DNA of 41,752 bases, taken from Dehalococcoidia bacterium. Its GTDB lineage: Bacteria > Chloroflexota > Dehalococcoidia > GIF9 > AB-539-J10. Shown here piece after piece: positions 23,861 to 32,357 of the stretch. The notes under the pieces were generated by a model. The model was given only the letters and a program-made list of their open reading frames with translations. It had not been told where the DNA came from and made no database searches. The position numbers and the translations under genes were made by a program. The stretch lies in contig JAUVXS010000001.1 in assembly GCA_030603485.1 (NCBI GenBank), positions 1-41,752 on the forward strand. Reading direction: 5' to 3'. Within the stretch, counting starts at the first letter, position 1. The number at the start of each line of letters is the position of its first letter.

Positions 23861-24393
23861 TATAGTAACTTCCTTGTATTATAGGTCAGTAAAGCTACGA
23901 TGGAAAGGCTATCTACAATTTGATTTGCCAGTATCATTTCAATGCAGCGCGCCAACGGAATCCAGGCTCGTCGAACTGAGCCATCTTTTGCTACTTCCTT
24001 AGGCTCTTCTGAATAGAAAACGTAGGTATAGTTTTTCCATATATCCAGACTGGGATGGTAGCTAATCAACGGCTTTAAATTGGAACACTGGACTCCTGCC
24101 TCTTCCAAACACTCACGGATGGCAGCCTCCTCGGGTGTTTCGTTTTCATCGACTCTGCCACCTGGAATCTCGTATGAAAGCCCGTTAATAAGAAGGCGGT
24201 ACTGTCTCACTAATAATACTTCGCCATTACGTACGGCTACTAGGGCTGCGCGTTGGCCATGGTCCGATACATAGTATTCCTTGCTGAAACCATCAAATCG
24301 GGCAACGATTCTATACGTCTTCTGATTTCTGTCCTGGTAGACAAGCTCCTGAGGCTCTATACTCAATGGAAGCGAAGTTGTTTCACTCATCAT
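23860..24393 (-). CDS. Nudix hydrolase
   Basis: The 177-residue protein contains a full Nudix box, GGRVDENETPEEAAIRECLE followed by EAG, matching G-x5-E-x7-R-E-x2-E-E-x-G. The domain resembles ADP-ribose/nucleotide-sugar pyrophosphatases of the NudF type (EVLLVRQYR before the box, YHPSLDIWKNYTYVF after it). It should hydrolyse a nucleoside diphosphate linked to another group; in this locus that may be a nucleotide sugar. Start ATG 24393 has GGAGAG upstream; the stop overlaps the ATG of the alcohol dehydrogenase gene (TAATG). Confidence 0.88.
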   Translation of the reverse strand: MMSETTSLPLSIEPQELVYQDRNQKTYRIVARFDGFSKEYYVSDHGQRAALVAVRNGEVLLVRQYRLLINGLSYEIPGGRVDENETPEEAAIRECLEEAGVQCSNLKPLISYHPSLDIWKNYTYVFYSEEPKEVAKDGSVRRAWIPLARCIEMILANQIVDSLSIVALLTYNTRKLL

Positions 24394-24410
24394 CTAATCA
24401 CTCTCCAAAG

Positions 24411-25073
24411 TTACTCAGCAATGAACCAGTAATAATCTCCCGTATATCCTGCTTCAGCAAACAGCTTCTTCCAGTCATCAACGTGCATGTATGTTAGGGC
24501 AGTCAGGTTCCAGTTCATCATGCGTTCGCGTTCCTCTCCCGTCCGCCAGGCGTCCACCGTGATAAAGGCATGTTTGCGGCTCACCCTCTGAATTTCTCTT
24601 AGTGCCTGCTTGCACTCCTCCAACGGGAGATTATGAATGGTGTTAATGGATATCACTAGGTCAAATGAGTTGTCCTCATAAGGCAGTTCCTTGGCGTTCC
24701 CCACACGCAAAAAGGATTTGACAGTTTCGATGGCGTGCTCGATGGCATACTCGGAGATTTCAATGCCGGCGATGGAAAGATTGGGCATCAGTTCCTTGAA
24801 ATCATGCAGCATGAATCCTTTGGCACAGCCGACATCCAGCACGCTGGCATCGTCAGCAAGCTGGTAGTAATCACGAAAGCGCCTGACAGTCGCCTGCCAG
24901 AAGCGTGGATGATAGCTGTAGCCACCATAACCGTACAGGCGCTCGCCATCAAAGTACTCTTTACCAAACTGTCGGGCAACCTTCCGGTGTTCTTCAGTGA
25001 CCAGCTTGCCGCGCTCTTCTATCGGGCGCTTGGAGCGCGGATACAGGTCAAGCAAATTGACTTCTTGCCCCAT
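24411..25073 (-). CDS. Class I SAM-dependent methyltransferase
   Basis: A 220-residue methyltransferase with SVLDVGCAKGFMLHDF (motif I), IAGIEISEYAIEHA, VGNAKELPYEDNSFDLVISI and TIHNL. The N-terminus has an unusual FDGERLYGYGGYSYHPRFW stretch that looks like an acceptor lid. ATG 25073 has GGAGGAAAC directly upstream. An 80-bp gap separates it from the DegT-like gene and 17 bp from the Nudix gene. It probably methylates O, N or C on the sugar built by the adjacent redox genes. The specific atom is not readable. Confidence 0.86.
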   Translation of the reverse strand: MGQEVNLLDLYPRSKRPIEERGKLVTEEHRKVARQFGKEYFDGERLYGYGGYSYHPRFWQATVRRFRDYYQLADDASVLDVGCAKGFMLHDFKELMPNLSIAGIEISEYAIEHAIETVKSFLRVGNAKELPYEDNSFDLVISINTIHNLPLEECKQALREIQRVSRKHAFITVDAWRTGEERERMMNWNLTALTYMHVDDWKKLFAEAGYTGDYYWFIAE

Positions 25074-25153
25074 GTTTCCTCCCTATGAAAGGTAGTCTAT
25101 TAAAACTGACGTGTGCTTCGAATCAACAGAATTATCCATAGTGAAATTGCCCT

Positions 25154-26239
25154 TTAATCAGGCATATTCCATTCTTGCAGCAGTTCGATACAGCGCTCAA
25201 CATTCTCCAAGGGCTGTGATGGCCCGCAAGGTAAGTTGAAACCTTCGTCGGCAAATCTGGAGGCGTTGGGAAAATCACCGCTATTGTTAAGATAAGAAGC
25301 AAGGTGCAGAGGCGGATGAAATCTTACTGTTTCTACTCCATGCTGGTTTAGGTAATCTATGATTTCATCTACATGCTTTGAGCGAACATCAATTAGTAAA
25401 GATACCTGCCCGGATTCAATATCTACAGGTATTACCTCAACATATCGTAGTGATGAAAGACCGTCAACATAGCGCTGGTATATTTTGTGAACATGTTTAA
25501 CCTTTTCGCCTAAACGGGATAGTTGAGCGACCCCAATGGACGCTAGTATGTCGCTGAATTTAAAATTAAACCCCATTGCTTCATACTTTTCATCTTTCCC
25601 TCGGCGCACTCCGTGGTCTCGAATCAGCTTAAGCTTTTGATAAAGTTTTTCCTCTCTGGTGACGACAACGCCACCGTAGCATGTTGATACGAGTGATACC
25701 ATTCCCAAAGAGTAACACCCGAGAGTGCCTAGTGTACCCAGGTATCCTTTTGAAGTTTTTGATGCCAAAGCCTTACATGCGTCCTCGATCAAAGCAATGC
25801 CAGCATCATGTGCAATCTCTAGTAACTCGTCCATCTGGCAAGGACGCCCATTATAGTGGACAGGGATAATCGCCTTGGTGCGCGGCGTAATTTTCCTCTT
25901 TACATCGACTGGGTCCATCAATGGTAGCTCAGGCAGACAATCGACAAGGATAGCCCTTGCCCCCAGGATTGCCGCTGCTTGTACCGTAGCAATCCAGGTT
26001 AAATCGGGAACAATCACCTCGTCTCCCGGCTCAACACCAACTGCCAAGAGTGCCATGGTAAGAGCAGCCGTACCACTATTTGTGACAACAGCATAAGGCA
26101 CTTCAAGCATCCGGGAGAACTGCTTTTCAAACTCTGCTCCCCTACTGCCCAGGGTGAGATGCTTATCATCAAAGGCAGATAGCAATTCTGCTTTTTCTGC
26201 TTCACCAAATTCTGTATACCACCATGGTATTGTGCCCAT
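25154..26239 (-). CDS. DegT/DnrJ/EryC1-family protein lacking the PLP-binding lysine
   Basis: The 361-residue protein has the whole fold-type I aminotransferase layout. VTNSGTAALTMALLAVGVEPGDEVIVP is the phosphate-binding region, ALIEDACKALAS holds the aspartate (D153) that contacts the pyridine nitrogen, and LRYVEVIPVD starts the C-terminal domain. At the Schiff-base position the family reads S-x3-K or VAKLISTGQGG. Here it is MVSLVSTCYGG, placing serine (S182, codon at 25694-25696) where lysine belongs. ATG 26239 has GGAGGT upstream. It may be a PLP/PMP-dependent enzyme of another type (dehydratase-like) or a regulatory/structural homologue. Neighbours: SDR upstream, methyltransferase downstream. 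Confidence 0.85.
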   Translation of the reverse strand: MGTIPWWYTEFGEAEKAELLSAFDDKHLTLGSRGAEFEKQFSRMLEVPYAVVTNSGTAALTMALLAVGVEPGDEVIVPDLTWIATVQAAAILGARAILVDCLPELPLMDPVDVKRKITPRTKAIIPVHYNGRPCQMDELLEIAHDAGIALIEDACKALASKTSKGYLGTLGTLGCYSLGMVSLVSTCYGGVVVTREEKLYQKLKLIRDHGVRRGKDEKYEAMGFNFKFSDILASIGVAQLSRLGEKVKHVHKIYQRYVDGLSSLRYVEVIPVDIESGQVSLLIDVRSKHVDEIIDYLNQHGVETVRFHPPLHLASYLNNSGDFPNASRFADEGFNLPCGPSQPLENVERCIELLQEWNMPD

Positions 26240-26282
26240 GGTTTACCTCCTATAAGGTAAGAAACCAAAGCGGGATACAATC

Positions 26283-27104
26283 TCAGGAAGACCGACCGGA
26301 CGCGTTGTAAAAGGCTCTTCGGGCAACATGAAAATGGTCTCCCAAAGTAATCCCACCATCTATAGTTAAAACTTGGCCAGTGATATAAGCCGCAGAATCA
26401 GTACACAAAAACAGAGCAGCCTTGGCAATCTCTTCCGCAGTTGCCGCTCTTTTCAAGGGAACGACCACTTCAGTAACTGCTTTATTTACGGGGTCACTAG
26501 TAAGCGGCTTATTCTCGTCATAGAGGTCGACAAGTGCCGGACAGATAGCATTCACCCTAATGCCGTGAGGCCCAAATTCATGAGCCAGATATCGGGTCAG
26601 TTGCACAGCGCCTGCCTTTGCTACGTGATAGGCTGCAGGTTGATGCGATATGAAGAAGGCATTGGTAGAGACAATATTAACGATACTTCCTCCACCAGAC
26701 TTCAATAATTGCGGCAAAGCATGTTTGGCTATCAGAGCTGGCGCTTTCAACATAACATCCATAGCCAAGTCCCACTCTTTGAGACTCTCGGCAAATGGCA
26801 GGTTACTCAACTTTGGTCTGGCATTATTTATCACAATATCTAGATGATTACAGTTGTCAACGGTAAAACCTATCATAGCTTTGATATCGCTTTCCCGACG
26901 CAAATCTGCTTTCACAGAAAGGGCGCGCAGTCCTGCGTCACGAATAGCCTTGGCTACCACTTCACCCTCCGCTTTACGAATATCGGCGACAACTACTGAG
27001 GCACCTGCCTCAGCAAATACCCTTGCTATAATTCGCCCGATTCCATAAGCGGCTCCTGTAATGAGAGCAGCCTTACCTGCTAGAACATTAGATTCAGTAT
27101 TCAT
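26283..27104 (-). CDS. Short-chain dehydrogenase/reductase (classical SDR)
   Basis: About 273 residues. The cofactor motif LITGAAYGIGRII, the strand VVADIRKAEG and NNARPKLSNLP are followed by the active-site YHVAK in PAAYHVAKAGAVQL and by a C-terminal GQVLTIDGG. This is a complete classical SDR of the 3-oxoacyl-ACP reductase-like group. ATG 27104 begins just after the aldo/keto reductase stop (27106); an in-frame TTG at 27116 is the alternative. The product should reduce or oxidise a sugar or related carbonyl with NAD(P). It belongs to the run of redox genes between the split transketolase and the methyltransferase. Confidence 0.88.
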   Translation of the reverse strand: MNTESNVLAGKAALITGAAYGIGRIIARVFAEAGASVVVADIRKAEGEVVAKAIRDAGLRALSVKADLRRESDIKAMIGFTVDNCNHLDIVINNARPKLSNLPFAESLKEWDLAMDVMLKAPALIAKHALPQLLKSGGGSIVNIVSTNAFFISHQPAAYHVAKAGAVQLTRYLAHEFGPHGIRVNAICPALVDLYDENKPLTSDPVNKAVTEVVVPLKRAATAEEIAKAALFLCTDSAAYITGQVLTIDGGITLGDHFHVARRAFYNASGRSS

Positions 27105-27105
27105 C

Positions 27106-28110
27106 TCAAGTCTCAAAAAAGGTCTCCGGCATTGCGTTCACTTGAGACATCAAGCCGAAGTTTTTGATTATTGTGTCTATTTCGGCCAGCTCCTCACCAG
27201 ATAGAGTCCATTCGGTGGCGTGGACGTTGGTCTCTAGCTGACCGAGATTGCGCATTCCGGCCAGAACCACCGAAATATCGGTCTGGGCTAATAACCAGGC
27301 AATTGCCAACTCGGTGGCAGTACGGCCACGCTCTTGTGCAAATTCGTCCAAGGCAGCTACTAGACCCAAGGTATCTTCAGAGAGCCAACATCTCACCCTA
27401 ATACTCGTTACCGCCCGGCTACCTTCTGGTATGGGCTGATTTAGCTTGTATTTGCCAGTTAGAATACCACGGGCTAAGGCCCTGTTGCAAATAATCCCTA
27501 ATCCAAGGGCACGGCAAGCAGGGACGACATCCTGCTCTGCTCTGCGCTCTATTAGGTTGTAGTGAACCTGAAAGGATGCAAATTGCGTCCATCCACGCTT
27601 AGCAGCTACCGATGATACCAATTTGAGTTCAGTATGGTTATAATTCGAACAACCAATGAAGCGTACTTTGCCCTCTTTGACAAGCATGTCCAGTGTCTCT
27701 ATGCCCTCCTCAATAGGCGTCTCCGGGTCAAAGGCGTGGATTTGATAAAGATCGATATAGTCAGTCCCAAGAGCACGCAGACTCTGCTCAAGGCTAGAGC
27801 GAATGTAATCTTTAGTCAAAGGGGCTACCGAGACACCAAAAGTGCCATCCGATGCAATCAAGGGTTTAAGCCCAACCTTGGTGCTGAGCAGAACTTCATG
27901 GCGGCGTCCCCGGATAGCATTCTTGACAAAGGTTTCTGAATATCCCTCACCATACATTGGTGCCGTGTCAATGAAATTGATGCCATGGCCAAGGGCTTGG
28001 TGGATAATACGTGTAGTAGTGACCTGGTCGCAGAAGACTCCGAAATGCAAGCCGCCTATCCCAAGGCCTGAAGTCATAAGCGAAGAGTGCCCTAGCTCTC
28101 TATATTCCAT
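27106..28110 (-). CDS. Aldo/keto reductase
   Basis: A complete 334-residue aldo/keto reductase. The catalytic tetrad is visible as D and Y in FIDTAPMYGEGYSE, K in LLSTKVGLKP and H in DLYQIHAFDPE. The NADPH-binding end holds LAGMRNLGQLETNV. Such enzymes reduce keto or aldehyde groups on small molecules and nucleotide sugars in the cytoplasm. ATG 28110 has AGAGGGC upstream, 37 bp after the PhyH-like gene. The stop overlaps the region of the next SDR start, consistent with coupled translation. Confidence 0.9.
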   Translation of the reverse strand: MEYRELGHSSLMTSGLGIGGLHFGVFCDQVTTTRIIHQALGHGINFIDTAPMYGEGYSETFVKNAIRGRRHEVLLSTKVGLKPLIASDGTFGVSVAPLTKDYIRSSLEQSLRALGTDYIDLYQIHAFDPETPIEEGIETLDMLVKEGKVRFIGCSNYNHTELKLVSSVAAKRGWTQFASFQVHYNLIERRAEQDVVPACRALGLGIICNRALARGILTGKYKLNQPIPEGSRAVTSIRVRCWLSEDTLGLVAALDEFAQERGRTATELAIAWLLAQTDISVVLAGMRNLGQLETNVHATEWTLSGEELAEIDTIIKNFGLMSQVNAMPETFFET

Positions 28111-28147
28111 TTATGCCCTCTATGCTTCATTTTACGGGGGAAAATTC

Positions 28148-28882
28148 CTAGATTGTAGAGGTTAAAGGGTTAAGTCTATATTCTAGGCTCAATCTGGTGA
28201 CACTACTGACAATGACATCTTCACTGTGCAGAGTCTTCGGGTGATAGAAAATAACCTGCCCTCTCTCCAACTTGGGGTTATAGCTCTCTAAATCGGCTGG
28301 AGGGTTTGCTAAACAGTACTCCCCCTTAGTGAATTTATCATTAGGTGGAAGATATTTTTCATATTCTTTCAGATGTGACCCCGGGACTAAAGTGAGTGTT
28401 TCACTAGGCTCGTATCCAATTATTGGAACCCAACAGGAGACCACATTCTTAGCTATTCCCCAAGTCTTACGACTTAGAGGATAACCATCCCCCACCCCCG
28501 GTCTGATAAATCTGAAAGCGAGCCAGCCCAGACCCTCATCCCAAATTTTGTAATGCTCTAAGCCAATTTTACCCAGAAAACTTTTCACCTTATCATTCAG
28601 CAGAACCTTTTCTATCTCTGAATCCCCACATACGTGACGATTCTTAGCGCAAAATATATTGTCGTGGTCTATGTGCAAGAATTCCGACCAAATATGATAA
28701 GTCTCCAGAGGTAGTGGGTCTTCCTTACCGGCGGTCCATTTTGTCAATAGCCGATAAACCCATGTCTTAGCAAATTTCTCCAGCATACACACTTGACTCT
28801 CGTCTAATACGCTGATAACTGCAAAACCATAACGGTTGTACATATCGACAGGATTGGTTGGAAATTGATAGGTATCCACCAT
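28148..28882 (-). CDS. PhyH (phytanoyl-CoA dioxygenase)-like protein, iron site incomplete
   Basis: The 244-residue protein has the double-stranded beta-helix pattern of PhyH-type 2-oxoglutarate oxygenases. There is an N-terminal helix region (YNRYGFAVISVLDES), FRFIRPGVGDGYPLSRKTWG, VSCWVPIIGYEPSETLTLVPGSH, and a late HPKTLHSEDV with TRLSLEYRL. The late histidine and the arginine for 2-oxoglutarate are present. The HxD expected at the GYPLSRKTWG loop is not visible. It could therefore be a non-canonical or non-catalytic member. AGAAAGGAG precedes the ATG. It follows the split transketolase by 16 bp, which suggests a common substrate. Confidence 0.65.
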   Translation of the reverse strand: MVDTYQFPTNPVDMYNRYGFAVISVLDESQVCMLEKFAKTWVYRLLTKWTAGKEDPLPLETYHIWSEFLHIDHDNIFCAKNRHVCGDSEIEKVLLNDKVKSFLGKIGLEHYKIWDEGLGWLAFRFIRPGVGDGYPLSRKTWGIAKNVVSCWVPIIGYEPSETLTLVPGSHLKEYEKYLPPNDKFTKGEYCLANPPADLESYNPKLERGQVIFYHPKTLHSEDVIVSSVTRLSLEYRLNPLTSTI

Positions 28883-28897
28883 TACTATTGCTCCTTT

Positions 28898-29827
28898 CTA
28901 AAGATTGAAGTCCGCCCTCACTCGATTCAGGATGCCGTCACGGGTCAAGCCGAGCTTCTCACAATGGTCTTCGTACAATCCGTATCCGGTTACAAAAGTA
29001 TCGGGGATGGATAGAGAAGCGTACTGGACATTCGAAATGTCCCTGGTGGCACGCAGCACATCATCGCCCAATCCGCCGCTTTGCGTGTGCTCCTCGATTA
29101 CCAAGACATGTTTTGTTTTGCTCACGCTGGCGCGAATTAAGCCGGTATCCAGAGGGCGAATGGTATGGATGTATAAAATCTCAGCATCCCACTTCATGTC
29201 GCCTAGCGCGTCTCGTGCGGCTAAGGCGTTTTGCAGTTGTGGCCCGGTGGCGACGATAGTCAAGTTACTGCCCTCGATAACCTTGATACCTTTGCCAAAT
29301 TGAACATCTTTAGCACTGAAGTCCTCGCCATGCTGGTGAGCAGGGAGACGAAAGAGAGTCAGCGCACCGTTCCGATATACCTGTCGGAAGAGCGTATCAA
29401 ATTCAACAGGGCTGGATGGGTAGGTGATTTGCGCACCGGGCAGGGTTTTGATGAGAGCGAAATCGCCATAGCAGTGGTGCGTACACCCCAGGTTGGAATA
29501 ATCAAAAACACTCCCAACCGTCACCAGATTGCCGCCCAGTTGTTGATAGCAGAAGTCAAGCTTGATCTGCTCAAACGACCGCTCAACAATGAAAGGTGCA
29601 ATGGTATGAACGACGGGGTAATAGCCTACTTTCGCTAGTCCGGCAGCCATGCTGACCATGGTCTGTTCACAAATCCCAACATTGTAATAACGCCCAGGAC
29701 ATGCCTTGGCGAATGGCTGCAAGATAAAATGGCTGATATCGCCGACCAGCACCACCAGCTTGGGGTCTTCTTGACCAACCTCTAGCATTGTGTCGGCAAA
29801 TTGTTCTCTTATCAACTTTGTAGTCAA
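28898..29827 (-). CDS. Split transketolase, C-terminal subunit
   Basis: The 309-residue protein has the pyrimidine-binding and C-terminal domains of transketolase/DXS-like enzymes. It shows YNVGICEQTMVSMAAGLAKVG with the conserved catalytic glutamate, VGSVFDYSNLGCTHH, and TIRPLDTGLI in the last domain. The start is TTG 29827, which shares four bases (TTGA) with the stop of the N-terminal subunit gene; GGAGG lies seven bases upstream. With its partner it would form an alpha2beta2 thiamine-diphosphate enzyme moving a two-carbon ketol unit between sugars. Confidence 0.9.
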   Translation of the reverse strand: MTTKLIREQFADTMLEVGQEDPKLVVLVGDISHFILQPFAKACPGRYYNVGICEQTMVSMAAGLAKVGYYPVVHTIAPFIVERSFEQIKLDFCYQQLGGNLVTVGSVFDYSNLGCTHHCYGDFALIKTLPGAQITYPSSPVEFDTLFRQVYRNGALTLFRLPAHQHGEDFSAKDVQFGKGIKVIEGSNLTIVATGPQLQNALAARDALGDMKWDAEILYIHTIRPLDTGLIRASVSKTKHVLVIEEHTQSGGLGDDVLRATRDISNVQYASLSIPDTFVTGYGLYEDHCEKLGLTRDGILNRVRADFNL

Positions 29828-30597
29828 GATAGGGCCTCCATAATGACTTTAAGCTCTTCTTTGGTGGGTATCCTGTGATGCCAGGGACCGTGTCCTTCGA
29901 GCATGGGTACCCCTTTGCCCTTGACCGTTCTGGCAATGATGGCCGTGGGTGTACCCTGAGATTGAAATTTGACCTTGCTTAGAGCGGCGTGTAATTCAGC
30001 CTTGGAGTGACCGTCAATTACCATAATCTCCCAGCCGAAGGCTCGCCACTTGGCGGGCAAGTCATCACGGGGCATAAGTTGTACCGCCGAGCCATTCTGG
30101 TCCACAATCATGCACATGTTCCCCAGTTGCAGATTGTTGGCAACATTCGCTGCCTCCCAGACGGACCCCTCATGGCATTCCCCGTCGCCCACCAGGACAT
30201 AGACCTTATTGTCCATCTGGTGAAGGCGTAATCCAAGGGCGATACCCACGGCAAACGGTAAACCGTGTCCCAGAGAACCAGTTGATGCCTCAATACCTGG
30301 AATCTTGGTGCAATCTGGGTGCTCACCCAGGATTCCTCCCGGCTTGCAGAACAAGGCTATATCCTGCGCTGTGATAAAGCCGTATTTCTCCAGTATTACA
30401 TACAGAGCTAAACAACCATGGCCCTTGCTAAGTATGAAGTAGTCCCGCTCAGGCCAATCGGGATTTTGTGGGTCAAACTTCAGGTAGTCCTGATAAAGGA
30501 CTTCTGTAATATCAATAATGGAGAAGGCACTCGGCATATGCCCGTCTTTGCCATCATATACCATCTGGGCGATTTTCCTGCGTAGTTCCTCGTTCAT
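29824..30597 (-). CDS. Split transketolase, N-terminal subunit
   Basis: The 257-residue protein is the thiamine-pyrophosphate-binding half. It has SKGHGCLALYVILEKYG, a GSLGHGLPFAVGIALG loop and the metal/TPP motif GDGECHEGSVWEAANVA with N in IVDQNGSAV. Length and domain content match the small subunit of split transketolases. AAAGGA lies five bases before ATG 30597. Its placement in a glycan locus, not with central carbon genes, suggests a dedicated role in making or branching an unusual sugar. Confidence 0.9.
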   Translation of the reverse strand: MNEELRRKIAQMVYDGKDGHMPSAFSIIDITEVLYQDYLKFDPQNPDWPERDYFILSKGHGCLALYVILEKYGFITAQDIALFCKPGGILGEHPDCTKIPGIEASTGSLGHGLPFAVGIALGLRLHQMDNKVYVLVGDGECHEGSVWEAANVANNLQLGNMCMIVDQNGSAVQLMPRDDLPAKWRAFGWEIMVIDGHSKAELHAALSKVKFQSQGTPTAIIARTVKGKGVPMLEGHGPWHHRIPTKEELKVIMEALS

Positions 30598-30618
30598 AGC
30601 TATCCTTTCCGGAAAATA

Positions 30619-31482
30619 TTAGTCATGCCAGGGTATCTCACTCTTACAGGTTATAAAAAGGGTGCCTTCGCGATAGCTGGTGGGCACATCATCAACATCG
30701 TGTACCAGTTGCCAGTTGGTTTTCTGAGAGAAAAGCCGAACTCCCAAAGTTGTAAAGTGCTCGTAGATAGCACCAGCGTTGCTTTCATCTTCAACCTCAA
30801 CCAGGGCATCTGTCTTTAACCAGTGTTCAAGATTAGTAGCCAGGAGAATTTCTTTCTCATGCCCTTCAGCGTCAAGCTTTATCAAGTCAGCCCAGGTTAT
30901 GAGAGGTTCAATGGCTGCAACACTGACCGGGAATCTTTCAAGGTCGCCATAAGGATTAGCTTTAGAACCAGCGATATGACTTGCTGTAAGATTACCCAAT
31001 ACCCGTACGAACTCCAGTTCACCTGCCTTGCTGGAAACAGCAGCATTAGACGTCTGCACATTGTAGCAGTTATTCAATGCTAGATTTCGCTGCAGGACTT
31101 TAAAGTGTTGGGGGTCGGGCTCATAGGCGCGAACTTCATATCCACACTTACTCAAGATAATTGAGTGAAGCCCGATATTAGCACCGATGTCCAGAACCCG
31201 GCGGTATATTTTACGGTTTGTCCAGTAAAAACTAAAGATAATGAGCTCATCAAGGTCAAATAGATTCAACGAGTCAATGGCTCCCATTTTGTGGTATGGT
31301 AATACCAGCTCTCCGAATGGCTTGAACTCTCTGGCTGTGGCATCTTGTTCAGAAAACAGTTTCTCAACTTCGCTACGGGCGACTTGTCTAAATAGAGCAT
31401 GTGCTTTTGACCCAGGGGCATGTTGACCGCTCAGTGACGGGAGTGTTAGAAATAGATTTTCCAGGATAGAAGTGGAACTCAT
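30619..31482 (-). CDS. FkbM-family methyltransferase
   Basis: The 287-residue protein has the SAM-binding VLDIGANIGLHSIIL, then YEPDPQHFKVLQRNLALNN, and the FkbM hallmark LIKLDAEGHEKEIL. FkbM proteins O-methylate hydroxyls of polyketides and of many surface polysaccharides. The ATG overlaps the stop of the upstream SDR gene (ATGA) and has GAGAGGG upstream. The likely target is a sugar hydroxyl of the exported glycan, possibly a chain-end residue. Confidence 0.9.
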   Translation of the reverse strand: MSSTSILENLFLTLPSLSGQHAPGSKAHALFRQVARSEVEKLFSEQDATAREFKPFGELVLPYHKMGAIDSLNLFDLDELIIFSFYWTNRKIYRRVLDIGANIGLHSIILSKCGYEVRAYEPDPQHFKVLQRNLALNNCYNVQTSNAAVSSKAGELEFVRVLGNLTASHIAGSKANPYGDLERFPVSVAAIEPLITWADLIKLDAEGHEKEILLATNLEHWLKTDALVEVEDESNAGAIYEHFTTLGVRLFSQKTNWQLVHDVDDVPTSYREGTLFITCKSEIPWHD

Positions 31483-32336
31483 GTCACCCTCTCATTCTTT
31501 ACCAGCCAGTCATTACCATATCTTCTCAGTTTATACATGTTTGGTTCTTCGGCTAACCGTCTCTCCATCTCTTCACTTCCCCATTTGTCAAACACCACGC
31601 TAAAGTTACGTCCGCTTATTAGCTCTCGTGGAGCATTGACCAACCAATCACAGCAGTCTAAAACTTGCTCCATCGGTGTGCATTCGTTACTTACCAGTTT
31701 GTCTATGGTACGCTGATAGTTAGCGCCAGCCCGTGCCCCGGCGCTGAGTGTCTCATTGTGTATCTTCGTCTTTACCCAGCCCGGACCAACGATGACAAAG
31801 CGAGTATCGGATATTTCGGCATCCAGAAGCTCACACATCTTGATCAGGCCTATCTTTGAGACGACATACGCCGAGTAGCTGACCGGAGCATTGTTGGTTC
31901 CTCCGCCGGCGAAAAGCAGGACACATGGTCCAAGGGCAGAATTGACACATCTGGATGGCAGCAATTCGTGGATGATACGCATCTGGCTGGTGAAGTTTGT
32001 TCCTACAGATTCTTCCCATTCATCAAAGTTACATTCGATAAAGGGACCGACTGGCTCTTGTGTGCCTGGACACACGGCAAGTACATCCCATTGTGGACAG
32101 AGTGTTCGCAGACTGGAGCAAGCATCAACTATCGATTTGGGCTCCGAGAGGTCACAGTATACGAGCTCTATCCCATGCTTGTCAAGTTCGTCCACAGCTT
32201 CAGATTTAGTCCGGTAAGTCCCGAATACATTCCAACCACAGGCTGCCCACCTTCGGCTCATAGCCGTACCGATATCGCTGGAAGCCGAGATGATTATCGC
32301 TGCCGAATCTTCTTTCTTCATAAAAGACGTTTTCAC
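31479..32336 (-). CDS. Short-chain dehydrogenase/reductase, divergent
   Basis: The 285-residue protein is an SDR with a slightly unusual nucleotide loop: IIISASSDIGTAMSRRW, in which the usual TGxxxGIG is replaced by S-A-S-S-D-I-G. The active-site pair is in VSYSAYVVSKIGLIKM. It lies at the start of the FkbM/transketolase run. The start is either GTG 32336 or ATG 32321; neither has a strong ribosome-binding site. Oxidation or reduction of a sugar carbonyl is likely. Confidence 0.8.
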   Translation of the reverse strand: MKTSFMKKEDSAAIIISASSDIGTAMSRRWAACGWNVFGTYRTKSEAVDELDKHGIELVYCDLSEPKSIVDACSSLRTLCPQWDVLAVCPGTQEPVGPFIECNFDEWEESVGTNFTSQMRIIHELLPSRCVNSALGPCVLLFAGGGTNNAPVSYSAYVVSKIGLIKMCELLDAEISDTRFVIVGPGWVKTKIHNETLSAGARAGANYQRTIDKLVSNECTPMEQVLDCCDWLVNAPRELISGRNFSVVFDKWGSEEMERRLAEEPNMYKLRRYGNDWLVKNERVT

Positions 32337-32357
32337 TCTTTCATAATTATATTATTA

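Noticed and set aside
25083..25139. An 18-codon frame with AAAGGG upstream, between the DegT-like and methyltransferase genes.
   Set aside because: Too short, no overlap with neighbours and no recognisable composition; likely chance.
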